Below are positions 40,869 to 49,259 of a DNA stretch of 64,000 nucleotides, in pieces. The translations under genes were made by a program, and so were the position numbers. The notes beneath the pieces are model-generated. The model saw only the letters and a program-made list of their open reading frames with translations. It was not told the DNA's origin and did not search any database. Origin of the DNA: Bilifractor sp002394235 (GTDB lineage: Bacteria; Bacillota; Clostridia; Lachnospirales; Lachnospiraceae); contig NZ_JBQKGJ010000002.1 in assembly GCF_052118845.1 (NCBI RefSeq), positions 62,001 through 126,000 on the forward strand, in the 5' to 3' direction. Positions within the stretch are counted from its first letter, which is position 1. Each line of letters opens with the position of its first letter.

Positions 40869-42979
40869 TTTGCCTCCTTTGCAAAGTCTGCCCATGTCTT
40901 CGGTGTTGAAATCTGCAGCCGCAGATCACACTGCAGACATCTGCCGGCTTCAGCGCAAGCATCCTCTTCACACAGACCATGATCGAACAGGCTGAAGTTG
41001 TTCTGACGCATCTCTGCCGGGTCAATCTTCGGCTGACGTCTCTGCTGATATGCAAATCCTTCAATCTTTCCGATGTATGGATTCTTTGCCTGTTTCGGAG
41101 CGAGTTCTTCCTCTATATCACCATCGCCACCCAGATAACGGTCAATCTGGCTGGCAGCCTCGCGGCCAGACTCAATCGCCATAACCACTGACTTTGTACC
41201 ATAAATGCAGTCACCGGCAGCAAAGATTCCTTCCACTGAAGTTCTCTTATCCTTTACAATATCTGTAACCGTGATACTGTTCCCACGTCCAAGGGTAAGG
41301 CCTGCATCCTCAGTGATATCCGGTCTCTGTCCTGTCGCAAAAATAACAGTATCCGCGTCAATATGGTGCTCGGAGCCTGCTTCCTTCTTAATAATTGCGC
41401 GATGGTTCTCATCGAACGTAAAGGATTCTACATTCATGAAGTCGACACCGGTCACATGATCTTCACCCGTAATCGCCTCGAAGGTCTGAGCCGGATGAAC
41501 AAAGATCCCTTCCTCCTGTGCCTGCTCGATCTCTTCATCGTCAGAGGTCATCTTGTCTCTTGCCTCAAGGCAGGCGACATGGATCTCTTCCGCTCCAAGT
41601 CTCTTTGCCGTTCTTGCACAGTCAAAGGCAACATTTCCGCCGCCGAGAACGATGACCTTGCGTCCCATTCCTGTTTCCAGGCCCATCGACGCCTTGCGGA
41701 GAAAATCGATATTCACCAGAACTCCCGGCAGGTCCTTTCCCGGCATCGGAAGGCGTACGCCATTGTGTCCGCCGATCGCCATCAGAACCGCATCATACTC
41801 TTTAAGCAGCTCTGTCGGCTTGTCTACCCGCACACCGGTCTCGATCTTTACTCCCTGATCCGTGAAGACCTGAATCTCCTCCTGTACCATCTCTCGTGGC
41901 AGACGATAGGAGGGGATTCCATACGAAAGCATGCCGCCTGCAGTAGGAAGCGCTTCCTTCACCGTTACGTCATGGCCCTGTTTTCTCAGATAATACGCAG
42001 CGGTAAGTCCGGCAGGACCTCCGCCGACAACACAGACCTTCTTGCCGGTGTCCGGAAGCTGTTTGCCTTTTCCTCTCCAGTACCTGCCTGTCTCGTGCTC
42101 CGTCGCGTATCTCTTAAGATTCCGGATGGACATCGGCTCATTGACCAGTCTGCGCTTGCACTCCAGCTCGCAGGCATGGGTACAGATATATCCAAGAGTT
42201 TTCGGCATGGTGAGCTTCTCACGAATTACGGCCGTTGCCGCATCATAGTCACCTTCCTTGATATAACGAAGGTATTCCGGAATGTTGGTATGGGCCGGAC
42301 ATCCTGCCTTGCAGGGAACTACGTAATCTTCCTTGCTCTTTTCCGTCGATGCCAGTATATCCCGGATCGTTCCGGTCGGGCATACCTCTGCGCATGCCTG
42401 GCAGAAACGGCAGTCGGCGTCCTTGAGAAGCCGGTTCTTCAGGGTTCCTGTATAAACCTCCAGATCCTCTCTCTTCTGATAATGCAGGACGTTGACGCCG
42501 CGAAGGTCATCGCAGGCGCGGACACATCGTCCGCAGAGAATGCAGCGATTCATATCGTGAAGGAGCAGGGGATTTTTATCATTGACAGCGAATCCCTTGG
42601 AACGCATTTTCATGCGTCCGGTCTTCGGTCCGATATACTGGATCAATACCTGCAACTCACAGTGCCCATATTTCGGACAGGTTGAACAATCCTCCGGATG
42701 TCCTGCCAGAAGCAGTTCGAGTGCAAGCATGCGAAGTCTCTTGATCTCTTCATTCTGTGTCTCGATCACCATCCCGTCTTCTGCCTTCAGCATACAGGAA
42801 GGCTCTACCTGATCATGTCCCTCTACCTGCACGATACACATCCGGCAGGAACCGAGCGGATTCAGATCCTTGTGATGGCAAAGGTGCGGGATGTAAATTC
42901 CCGCGTCCAATGCACATTCCAGGACGTTCTTCCCCTCCGGAACTTCAATTTTTACTCCATCAATTGTGATGACAGCCAT
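40865..42979 (-). CDS. NuoG-like iron-sulfur / GltD-like flavin oxidoreductase fusion
   Basis: 704-residue electron-transfer protein. Order: 2Fe-2S domain with C34, C45, C48 and C62; the NuoG His-Cys box H94, C98, C101, C107 (GHPEDCSTCPKYGHC); two 4Fe-4S motifs C146-C156 (CILCGRCVRAC) and C190-C200 (CRFCQACAEVC); then a glutamate-synthase small-subunit-like part with a further cysteine motif from ~223, an FAD fold (VVGGGPAGLTAAYYL), an NAD(P)H fold (VIVLGGGNVAFDCAR) and IFAAGDCIYG. The ATG at 42979 has GAGGAG 9 bases upstream. It would take electrons from NAD(P)H to a partner, here probably the flavoprotein reductase, or do confurcation/bifurcation. Confidence 0.92.
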   Translation of the reverse strand: MAVITIDGVKIEVPEGKNVLECALDAGIYIPHLCHHKDLNPLGSCRMCIVQVEGHDQVEPSCMLKAEDGMVIETQNEEIKRLRMLALELLLAGHPEDCSTCPKYGHCELQVLIQYIGPKTGRMKMRSKGFAVNDKNPLLLHDMNRCILCGRCVRACDDLRGVNVLHYQKREDLEVYTGTLKNRLLKDADCRFCQACAEVCPTGTIRDILASTEKSKEDYVVPCKAGCPAHTNIPEYLRYIKEGDYDAATAVIREKLTMPKTLGYICTHACELECKRRLVNEPMSIRNLKRYATEHETGRYWRGKGKQLPDTGKKVCVVGGGPAGLTAAYYLRKQGHDVTVKEALPTAGGMLSYGIPSYRLPREMVQEEIQVFTDQGVKIETGVRVDKPTELLKEYDAVLMAIGGHNGVRLPMPGKDLPGVLVNIDFLRKASMGLETGMGRKVIVLGGGNVAFDCARTAKRLGAEEIHVACLEARDKMTSDDEEIEQAQEEGIFVHPAQTFEAITGEDHVTGVDFMNVESFTFDENHRAIIKKEAGSEHHIDADTVIFATGQRPDITEDAGLTLGRGNSITVTDIVKDKRTSVEGIFAAGDCIYGTKSVVMAIESGREAASQIDRYLGGDGDIEEELAPKQAKNPYIGKIEGFAYQQRRQPKIDPAEMRQNNFSLFDHGLCEEDACAEAGRCLQCDLRLQISTPKTWADFAKEAK

Positions 42980-43142
42980 CGTTACATTCTCCTCTTCAAA
43001 AAAGCCATGGTCTGAGAATATTATGTTCTTCAAAGCCATGGCTGTCCTATACCTGTATAAGTTCTTCTTCCGAAGCATGGAAGCCGCGCGGGAAACCTAT
43101 ATATTTATATGCCCCGCACGACGCAGACCGACTCCTCTATAA

Positions 43143-44597
43143 TCAGTCTTCATCCTCTACAAATTCCGCAGCTTCCATACCTGCAATCCTGCCGCTGTTG
43201 ACAGCAAATCCCATGGAGTTGCCCGGAAGCAGGAACATGTAAGAATCATCGTAAATGTTGCAGGCATCTGCGCCGGCAGCATACAGACCCGGAATCGGCT
43301 CAAAGTCCTTATCGCATGCCTCACAGTTTTCATTGATCCGGATGCCTCCGACCGTACCATATCCGCCCGGACGAATGGCTGCCGCATAGTACGGTGCTTT
43401 TACAAGTGGGCGAAGATATTTTTTGCGCTTGAAGAACTCTTCATCTGTGCTGTCGCAGTAATCGTTATATTCCTCGACGGTTTCTACCAGATTGTCAGCG
43501 TCGATTCCTGTCTTCTCCGCCAGCTCCTCAATACTGTCAGCCACGTAGAGTCCCTTATTGCCGCTCTCCTCTGCCTGTTTCACTCCCTCGATAAAGTCGG
43601 ATACATCAGGATTTGTACGAACCATGGAAATCTCATCCACGCCGTTGCGCATATAGTATTTCACAATGGAACTGTCTACAATACTGAACAGCTTGCGCTC
43701 CTTCTGATGAGATGCCGCGTTGCTCAGGAATGTCGTGTTCTGCATCTGTTCCTCATCCATGACACGCTTGCCGAACAGGTTTACAAGAAGATTCGGCTGC
43801 ATCAGAACATTGGGCACGCTCTGCGGAAGTTCATCGATTCCTTCAAAGTTTGCCGCCTGCTCAATGCGTACCGGCACATGGTCTACGCCGGCTTCCCATG
43901 CCATACGAATTCCGTCTCCGACATTTCCCGGGATTGCGAAGTTGAACATGTCTTTTCCGAACTCATATCCGGTCTCTTCCTTGATCAGCTTCGGGTTTGC
44001 GCCGGCACCTCCGGTAGCAATGATTGCCGCCTTGCAGGCGATCGTGATCTCTTTGCCCTCTTTATCTGTGGCAAGGACACCACATACATGACCATTCTCG
44101 TCTTTCAGAATTTTCTTTCCCGGGGTCTCAAGCATAACCTTTACACCCAGCTCCTGTGCCCTTGCAAACAGGGCCTTGTTCATAAAGGAAGCCGCGCGCG
44201 GTCCGATTCCCTGATCTGTCTTTACGATGTGCCAGGTCGGCTCGCTCTTTGTGAAGTACTTATAAGCGCCTTCGAATTCAACGCCCATGTCCTCAAGCCA
44301 CTCGATCGTCTCCGCGGACTGTTCAAAATATCTCTTCATCAGACGGGCGTCTACATTGTAATGGGTGTACTCCATAAACATGTTGAGTGCCTTCTCAACA
44401 GTGATGTCATACATCTGTCTCTTCTGGTATTTGGAACCGATTGCCAACGGGCCCATTCCCATGTTGGCCGCGCCGCCGACTGCTGCATTTTTCTCGATCA
44501 GGATGACATCCGCGCCATCCTCGGCAGCCTGAACAGCTGCGCATAATCCTGCGGGGCCACCCGCAATTACTACAATCTGGGTTTCAAAATCTGCCAT
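43143..44597 (-). CDS. soluble FAD-dependent reductase (fumarate reductase/ketosteroid dehydrogenase family)
   Basis: Flavoprotein of 484 residues with the dinucleotide fold VVIAGGPAGLCAAVQAAEDGADVILIEKN, a GPRAASFMNKAL substrate-region segment, and the C-terminal FAD motif GLYAAGADACNIYDDSYMFLLPGNSMGFAVNSGRIAG. No signal peptide or heme motif is seen, unlike flavocytochrome c. The ATG at 44597 (fifth residue of a longer frame) has GAGGAG close by. It is followed by the two electron-transfer proteins, so it probably reduces a C=C or similar bond in an organic acceptor or catabolic intermediate with electrons from NAD(P)H. The acceptor is unknown. Confidence 0.88.
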   Translation of the reverse strand: MADFETQIVVIAGGPAGLCAAVQAAEDGADVILIEKNAAVGGAANMGMGPLAIGSKYQKRQMYDITVEKALNMFMEYTHYNVDARLMKRYFEQSAETIEWLEDMGVEFEGAYKYFTKSEPTWHIVKTDQGIGPRAASFMNKALFARAQELGVKVMLETPGKKILKDENGHVCGVLATDKEGKEITIACKAAIIATGGAGANPKLIKEETGYEFGKDMFNFAIPGNVGDGIRMAWEAGVDHVPVRIEQAANFEGIDELPQSVPNVLMQPNLLVNLFGKRVMDEEQMQNTTFLSNAASHQKERKLFSIVDSSIVKYYMRNGVDEISMVRTNPDVSDFIEGVKQAEESGNKGLYVADSIEELAEKTGIDADNLVETVEEYNDYCDSTDEEFFKRKKYLRPLVKAPYYAAAIRPGGYGTVGGIRINENCEACDKDFEPIPGLYAAGADACNIYDDSYMFLLPGNSMGFAVNSGRIAGMEAAEFVEDED

Positions 44598-44825
44598 ATC
44601 TCTCCTCATTTCCGGACCGTTCGTCCATGTGTTCTGTCAAAGCTTTTCAATTGTCACATCTTTATTACTGTACTTCTTATTTTTCCTGCTGAACTTTTTG
44701 ATTTTCAGCTTCAGTGCTTCTGATTTTGCCGATGCACTTTCCCTCAGCCTGGTTTCTTTCCTGATTTCTGGCATTATTGTATTGCAGTCTGATGCCGGAT
44801 GCATTTCCTTTACAAACCCATCCCG
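44598..44825 (-). other. leader region of the flavoprotein operon
   Basis: AT-rich. A basic frame of 46-56 codons (ending KNKKYSNKDVTIEKL at 44637) crosses it; its candidate ATGs lack well-placed ribosome binding sites, so I do not call a gene. The promoter is expected here (a TACAAT near 44790) but no matching -35 box stands out. No 22-bp regulon palindrome was found. Confidence 0.35.
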
Positions 44826-44885
44826 CGAAAAAAAATGACATCCTCCTGCCTGTTTTTTTCGCCAGGTCAGAAAAGATGTCATATT
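44826..44885 (-). terminator. terminator of the opp operon
   Basis: ATGACATC (44882-44875, minus reading) pairs with GATGTCAT (44842-44835) over a ~32-base loop with further pairing, followed by eight T. It lies right after the SnoaL-like gene stop. Confidence 0.75.
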
Positions 44886-44891
44886 TTGACC

Positions 44892-45227
44892 TCAGCAGGG
44901 CTGAAGCACGTCCCAGTGCTCCGCAAGCTGTCCTCCCTGAATCCGGTAGATATCGACCACTCTGCATTTGGTATTGCCTTCCGGATCCACATTTTTCAGA
45001 TAAACAGCCACCATATCTCCTTCCGAGATAATCATCTGAATCTCCAACCGGAAGGTCGGTTCATCAATGAATTTCTGACGAAAGCCGTCCATCAGTCCCT
45101 TTCTTCCCTGTGCAACGCCGGGATTGTGCTGTTTATAATCCTCCCGGACATATTTCCGTGCTGCATCTAAATTATGCTCATTGAAGAACTCTTTATACAT
45201 TGCTGTAATAATTTCTTTATTGGTCAT
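44892..45227 (-). CDS. SnoaL/NTF2-like small protein
   Basis: 111-residue protein of the SnoaL-like or ester-cyclase fold: MTNKEIITAMYKEFFNEHNLDAARKYV, EDYKQHNPGVAQGRKGLMDGF, VDIYRIQGGQLAEHWDVLQPC. The His in YKQHNP and the HWD near the C-terminus are typical of this fold. AGGAGG lies 5 bases before the ATG at 45227. It is 17 bp after oppF and ends at the terminator, so it is the last gene of the opp operon. It may isomerise or hydrate the imported compound. Confidence 0.85.
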   Translation of the reverse strand: MTNKEIITAMYKEFFNEHNLDAARKYVREDYKQHNPGVAQGRKGLMDGFRQKFIDEPTFRLEIQMIISEGDMVAVYLKNVDPEGNTKCRVVDIYRIQGGQLAEHWDVLQPC

Positions 45228-45244
45228 GCAAGCCTCCTGTTCTG

Positions 45245-46210
45245 TTATTTCACAAACTTTTCCGCATAATGACACGCAACCAGATGATTCGGGCGCATCT
45301 CGCGAAGCTTAGGCTCCTCCTGACGACACTTTTCTGTCGCATATGGGCATCTCTTGGCAAACCGGCAGCACGGCTTAGGGTTGATTGGAGAGGTAAGTTC
45401 TCCCTTCAGTACCATCCGTTCATGCTTCGCGTGCACATCCGGAATCGGAATCGCGGACAGGAGCGCCTGCGAATAGGGATGAATCGTGTCACGGAAAATT
45501 TCATCTGCCGGGCATTTTTCAATCATCTGCCCCAGATACATCACGGCAATATCGTCTGAGATATGCTTTACCACCGACATATCATGCGTGATGAACATAT
45601 AAGTCAGACCTCTCTGCTCCTGCAAATCCATCAGCAGATTCAGAATCTGCGCCTGAATGGACACATCCAACGCGGAAACCGGCTCATCACAGACGATAAA
45701 ACTCGGGTTCAGTGAGAGCGCGCGGGCAATTCCGATTCGCTGACGACGACCGCCGTCCAGCTCATGCGGATAAGCTGTTTCGAGACGCTTTGCCAGACCA
45801 ACCAGCTCCATCATCTCCTTCGCCTTGTCCTCTACCTCCTTCTTGCTCAGATTCTTATTATTTACCCTGATCGGTTCCTCGATCAGCTGCAATACGTCCA
45901 TACGCGGATCCAGAGAAGCATACGGATCCTGAAAAATCATCTGGATATGAGAACGATACTCCTTTTTGAATTTTTTCAGAGGCATACCCGCAATATCCAC
46001 GCCATTATACAGAACCTCACCGCTGGTCGGCTCATGCAGACGCATCAGAGTTTTCCCCAGTGTTGATTTTCCGCATCCGGATTCCCCGACGATTCCGATC
46101 GTCTTTCCCTTCTCAATATTAAAAGTGACGTTATCAACCGCATGGAGTGCCCCGCGCGGAGTGGAAAAATATTTTTTTAAATTTCTGACTTCCAGAAGAT
46201 TCTCACTCAT
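45245..46210 (-). CDS. oppF: oligopeptide-type ABC transporter ATP-binding protein OppF
   Basis: Cytoplasmic ATPase of 321 residues: Walker A GESGCGKST, Q-loop FQDPYASLDPR, Walker B FIVCDEP, H-loop ITHD, and the C-terminal oligo_HPY Cys-rich region (CCRFAKRCPYATEKC). The ABC signature reads LDGGRRQRIG in place of LSGGQ. The ATG at 46210 overlaps the oppD end by 8 bases and has GGGAGG 9 bases upstream. Confidence 0.93.
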   Translation of the reverse strand: MSENLLEVRNLKKYFSTPRGALHAVDNVTFNIEKGKTIGIVGESGCGKSTLGKTLMRLHEPTSGEVLYNGVDIAGMPLKKFKKEYRSHIQMIFQDPYASLDPRMDVLQLIEEPIRVNNKNLSKKEVEDKAKEMMELVGLAKRLETAYPHELDGGRRQRIGIARALSLNPSFIVCDEPVSALDVSIQAQILNLLMDLQEQRGLTYMFITHDMSVVKHISDDIAVMYLGQMIEKCPADEIFRDTIHPYSQALLSAIPIPDVHAKHERMVLKGELTSPINPKPCCRFAKRCPYATEKCRQEEPKLREMRPNHLVACHYAEKFVK

Positions 46211-47192
46211 TCTTGTCCGCCTCCCATTCCGGTGTGTACTGGAAACACTTCGCATAATGTCCCGCCTCTACATTGACGATCCACGGATCATGTTCGGCGC
46301 ACGCCGCCTTCTTTTCCGTGCATCTGTCGCAGAAGCTGCATCCGGTCGGCAGATCGGATGGATCGCAGACCATTCCCGGAATCACGTGAAGACGCTTCAC
46401 TTCCTTGTCCAGACTTGGAATAGACTGATACAATGCCCTGGTATATGGGTGTTTCGGATTATCAAACACCTGCTCGGTTGTACCGTATTCCACGATCTCC
46501 CCCGCATACATTACTGCGCAGTGATCGCACATCTCTGCCACCACACCCAGATCGTGGGTAATCAGAATCATCGAAGTTCCCTTCTCCTTCTGAAGTTTTC
46601 GCATCATGTCAAGGATCTGTGCCTGAATCGTTACATCCAGTGCTGTGGTCGGCTCATCAGCAATCAAAAGATCCGGCTCGCAGGCAAGGGCAATCGCAAT
46701 CACAATCCTCTGCTTCATGCCGCCGGAAAACTGATGCGGATACTCCTTATATCGTTCCGGGACGATTCCTACCATGGCAAGCATTTCCTGCGCACGCTTC
46801 AACGCCTCTACCTTCGAGCAGTTGTCATGAAGCTCCACTACCTCGGCGATCTGATCGCCGACAGTTTTCACAGGGTTCAGAGCCGTCATAGGATCCTGGA
46901 AGATCATGGAGATCTTCTTGCCCCGGATAGCACGCATCTCTTTTTCAGAGCACTTCATCAGATCCTCTCCTTCAAAATTAATGCTGCCCTGAATAACATG
47001 CCCTACTTTAGGCGGCAACAGCCGCATGATTCCAAGAGCCGTCGTCGTCTTGCCGGCTCCGGTCTCGCCGACCAGACCAAGGATTTCTCCTTTTTCCAGA
47101 GAGAGATTAATTTTATTTACGGCTTCGACAACCTCTTCATCGGTTTCATAATGTATTACAAGATCTCTGATATCTAATATTCTCTCACCCAT
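46203..47192 (-). CDS. oppD: oligopeptide-type ABC transporter ATP-binding protein OppD
   Basis: 329 residues with Walker A GETGAGKTT, signature FSGGMKQRI, Walker B LLIADEP, ITHD switch, and the C-terminal Cys-rich CSFCDRCTEKKAAC. Partner of OppF. It starts 13 bases after oppC. Confidence 0.94.
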   Translation of the reverse strand: MGERILDIRDLVIHYETDEEVVEAVNKINLSLEKGEILGLVGETGAGKTTTALGIMRLLPPKVGHVIQGSINFEGEDLMKCSEKEMRAIRGKKISMIFQDPMTALNPVKTVGDQIAEVVELHDNCSKVEALKRAQEMLAMVGIVPERYKEYPHQFSGGMKQRIVIAIALACEPDLLIADEPTTALDVTIQAQILDMMRKLQKEKGTSMILITHDLGVVAEMCDHCAVMYAGEIVEYGTTEQVFDNPKHPYTRALYQSIPSLDKEVKRLHVIPGMVCDPSDLPTGCSFCDRCTEKKAACAEHDPWIVNVEAGHYAKCFQYTPEWEADKNE

Positions 47193-47205
47193 TTTCGCCG
47201 TCTCC

Positions 47206-48114
47206 TTAATTCATCTTCGGGTCAAATGCATCACGGAGACCATCGCCCATCAGATTAAATGCAAAGCAGGTAACCATGATCATCAACGCCGGGAATACCA
47301 TCATATAGGGTGCTGATGTCAGATAAGATTTTCCGTCGTTCAGAATCAGTCCCCATTCCGGTGTAGGAGCAGCAAGACCGACGCCAATGTAGCTCATGGA
47401 AGACATCATCATGATCGAAACTGCAAGGAATCCGACAAAGAAAATGACCATAATACCGGCAGCATTCGGAATCATATGTTTCATGATCAGCTGGAACTTG
47501 CTGCATCCGATCGCCTCAGAAGATTCGATGTAGTCGTTTCCACGCACCCGGAGAATCGCAGCGCGGTTGTTACGCGCCATGGTGGGCATCGAAGCAAACA
47601 TAATTGCAGCGACCAGCTGGGGAATGCCATTTCCAAGGACAGCCACAATGCACATAGCCATCATGATCATCGGTATAGCCTGGAAGATATCCATAATACG
47701 CATGATGACTGTATCCACTTTGCCGCCGAAATATCCGGCAATGATACCAAGCAATCCGCCGCTGAACAGTGCCGCCAGCGTACAGAAGACTGCGATCAGC
47801 AGGGAATATCTGGTGCCATAAATACACCGGCTGAAGATATCGCGCCCGAACTGGTCGGTACCGAACAGATGGACGGAGCTCGGCTTCTGCATCATAGCCG
47901 TATAGTCCTGCGACTGATAGTCATAAGGAGCAATCACCGGCGCAAGAATCGCGATCACAATCAGTGCCGCAACAATGATCAGTCCGACAAGCGCGGTCGG
48001 ATTTCTCCGGAAACGCTTCCATGCTTCATAGGATGGGGTAATCCTCCTTGGTCTTTTCCGTCTTGCATTCTTTCTTTCAATTTTCTCCATCGCGGGAGTA
48101 TGCATTTTTGCCAT
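47206..48114 (-). CDS. oppC: ABC transporter permease OppC
   Basis: 302-residue permease, about six membrane helices, with the family start region (SYEAWKRFRRNPTALVGLIIV), FGTDQFGRDIFSR, and the EAA-like loop EASEAIG-type (YIESSEAIGCSKFQLIMKHMIPNAAG). AGGGAGG before the ATG. Pairs with OppB. Confidence 0.94.
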   Translation of the reverse strand: MAKMHTPAMEKIERKNARRKRPRRITPSYEAWKRFRRNPTALVGLIIVAALIVIAILAPVIAPYDYQSQDYTAMMQKPSSVHLFGTDQFGRDIFSRCIYGTRYSLLIAVFCTLAALFSGGLLGIIAGYFGGKVDTVIMRIMDIFQAIPMIMMAMCIVAVLGNGIPQLVAAIMFASMPTMARNNRAAILRVRGNDYIESSEAIGCSKFQLIMKHMIPNAAGIMVIFFVGFLAVSIMMMSSMSYIGVGLAAPTPEWGLILNDGKSYLTSAPYMMVFPALMIMVTCFAFNLMGDGLRDAFDPKMN

Positions 48115-48129
48115 TTTTATCTGCCTCCC

Positions 48130-49098
48130 TTAAGCAACTGCCGGTTTGGCTTTCTTCTGTTTCTTCTCACCGGCAATAATTGTCGTTTTCAGTCTCGGAT
48201 CAATCAGTACGAACGCGATATCTACCAGAAGATTGATCACAACCAGAACAATAGCGATGATCAGCGCTCCTCCAAGAATGGATGGGTAGTTTCTCTGTGT
48301 GATAGAGTCAACAATATATTTACCGACTCCCGGAACTCCGAAGACGGTCTCAACAACCATGCCGCCACCGATCGAGTTGCCCAGAGAAGTTCCGACTGAC
48401 TGCGCCACCGGAATCATCGCGTTGCGAAGTGCATGATGATATGTGATGTTATGTTCGGTCTGGCCCTTGGCCCTTGCCGTCCGAATATAGTCCTCGCCGA
48501 GAACCTCCAGCATGGAAGACCGCGTGATACGGGTATAACCCGCAATGGACGGAAGTCCGATACAGAGCATCGGCATGATATAGCCGAGCGGATTTTCTAT
48601 GCCGGATGTCGGAAGGACATGCAGCTTTACTGCGAATACCAGGATCAGAACGAGACCGACAACGAACTCCGGCACTGACTGAAAGAACATCGAGATGACC
48701 AGAACAAGCGAGTCTATCCACGTGTATTTCTTCAGAGCAGATATGATGCCCAGAATGATTCCCAGAAACGCGCCGATTGCAACTGCTCCGAGCGTTATAA
48801 TTCCGGAGGTTTTCAGTCTCGGAAGAATCTCTGAGAGAACCGGTTCGCCCGTTCTGTAGGAGTTGCCGAAATCCCCATGACATACACCACCGATATATCT
48901 CACATATTGTACCAGCACGGGATCATTCAGTCCCAACTCTTCTCTTTTCTCATCGATCTGCTCCTGCGTGGCATTGTTGCCCAGAATCTGTCTGGCCGGA
49001 TCACCGGGGGTGACCGTTTTCAGGGCAAAGATGATTGCCGAAACGCCAATCAGGATCGGGATGAGAAGAAGAATACGTTTGATAATATATTTGAACAT
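48130..49098 (-). CDS. oppB: ABC transporter permease OppB
   Basis: 322-residue permease with MFKYIIKRILLLIPILIGVSAIIF at the N-terminus, TPGDPAR, and the EAA loop YIRTARAKGQTEHNITYHHALRNAM. The ATG at 49098 has AGGGAG about 9 bases upstream; a longer frame would add 32 non-hydrophobic residues. Six helices. Confidence 0.93.
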   Translation of the reverse strand: MFKYIIKRILLLIPILIGVSAIIFALKTVTPGDPARQILGNNATQEQIDEKREELGLNDPVLVQYVRYIGGVCHGDFGNSYRTGEPVLSEILPRLKTSGIITLGAVAIGAFLGIILGIISALKKYTWIDSLVLVISMFFQSVPEFVVGLVLILVFAVKLHVLPTSGIENPLGYIMPMLCIGLPSIAGYTRITRSSMLEVLGEDYIRTARAKGQTEHNITYHHALRNAMIPVAQSVGTSLGNSIGGGMVVETVFGVPGVGKYIVDSITQRNYPSILGGALIIAIVLVVINLLVDIAFVLIDPRLKTTIIAGEKKQKKAKPAVA

Positions 49099-49148
49099 AA
49101 TTTTTCTCCCTGTTTGATAAAGATGAATCCTGTTTTTCTCAAAGAATG

Positions 49149-49177
49149 GCACCGCGAAGAGGATTCCTCCACGGTGC
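49149..49177 (-). other. intercistronic hairpin between binding protein and permease genes
   Basis: GCACCG (minus strand) pairs with CGGTGC and encloses GAGGA/TCTTC. Such hairpins after binding-protein genes commonly lower expression of downstream permeases relative to the binding protein. Confidence 0.5.
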
Positions 49178-49259
49178 TCTGACATTGATTCCAATGGAAG
49201 ATTCAGATCTGAATTTTTCTGTTATTCAGTGAATCTGATCGATGTCCGGGGCCAGACGC

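Noticed and set aside
41363..42685. 440-codon plus-strand frame
   Set aside because: Antisense of the NuoG-GltD fusion gene; no start signals or protein-like features.
43050..43080. Possible further copy of the 181-nt element (CTGTATAAGTTCTTC)
   Set aside because: Only about 13 of 15 bases match the left end; arms and flank are not found. Treated as chance.
44637..44804. Small basic protein of 46-56 residues before the flavoprotein gene
   Set aside because: Candidate ATGs at 44804 and 44774 have no properly spaced ribosome binding site and the sequence is lysine-rich low complexity next to a terminator.
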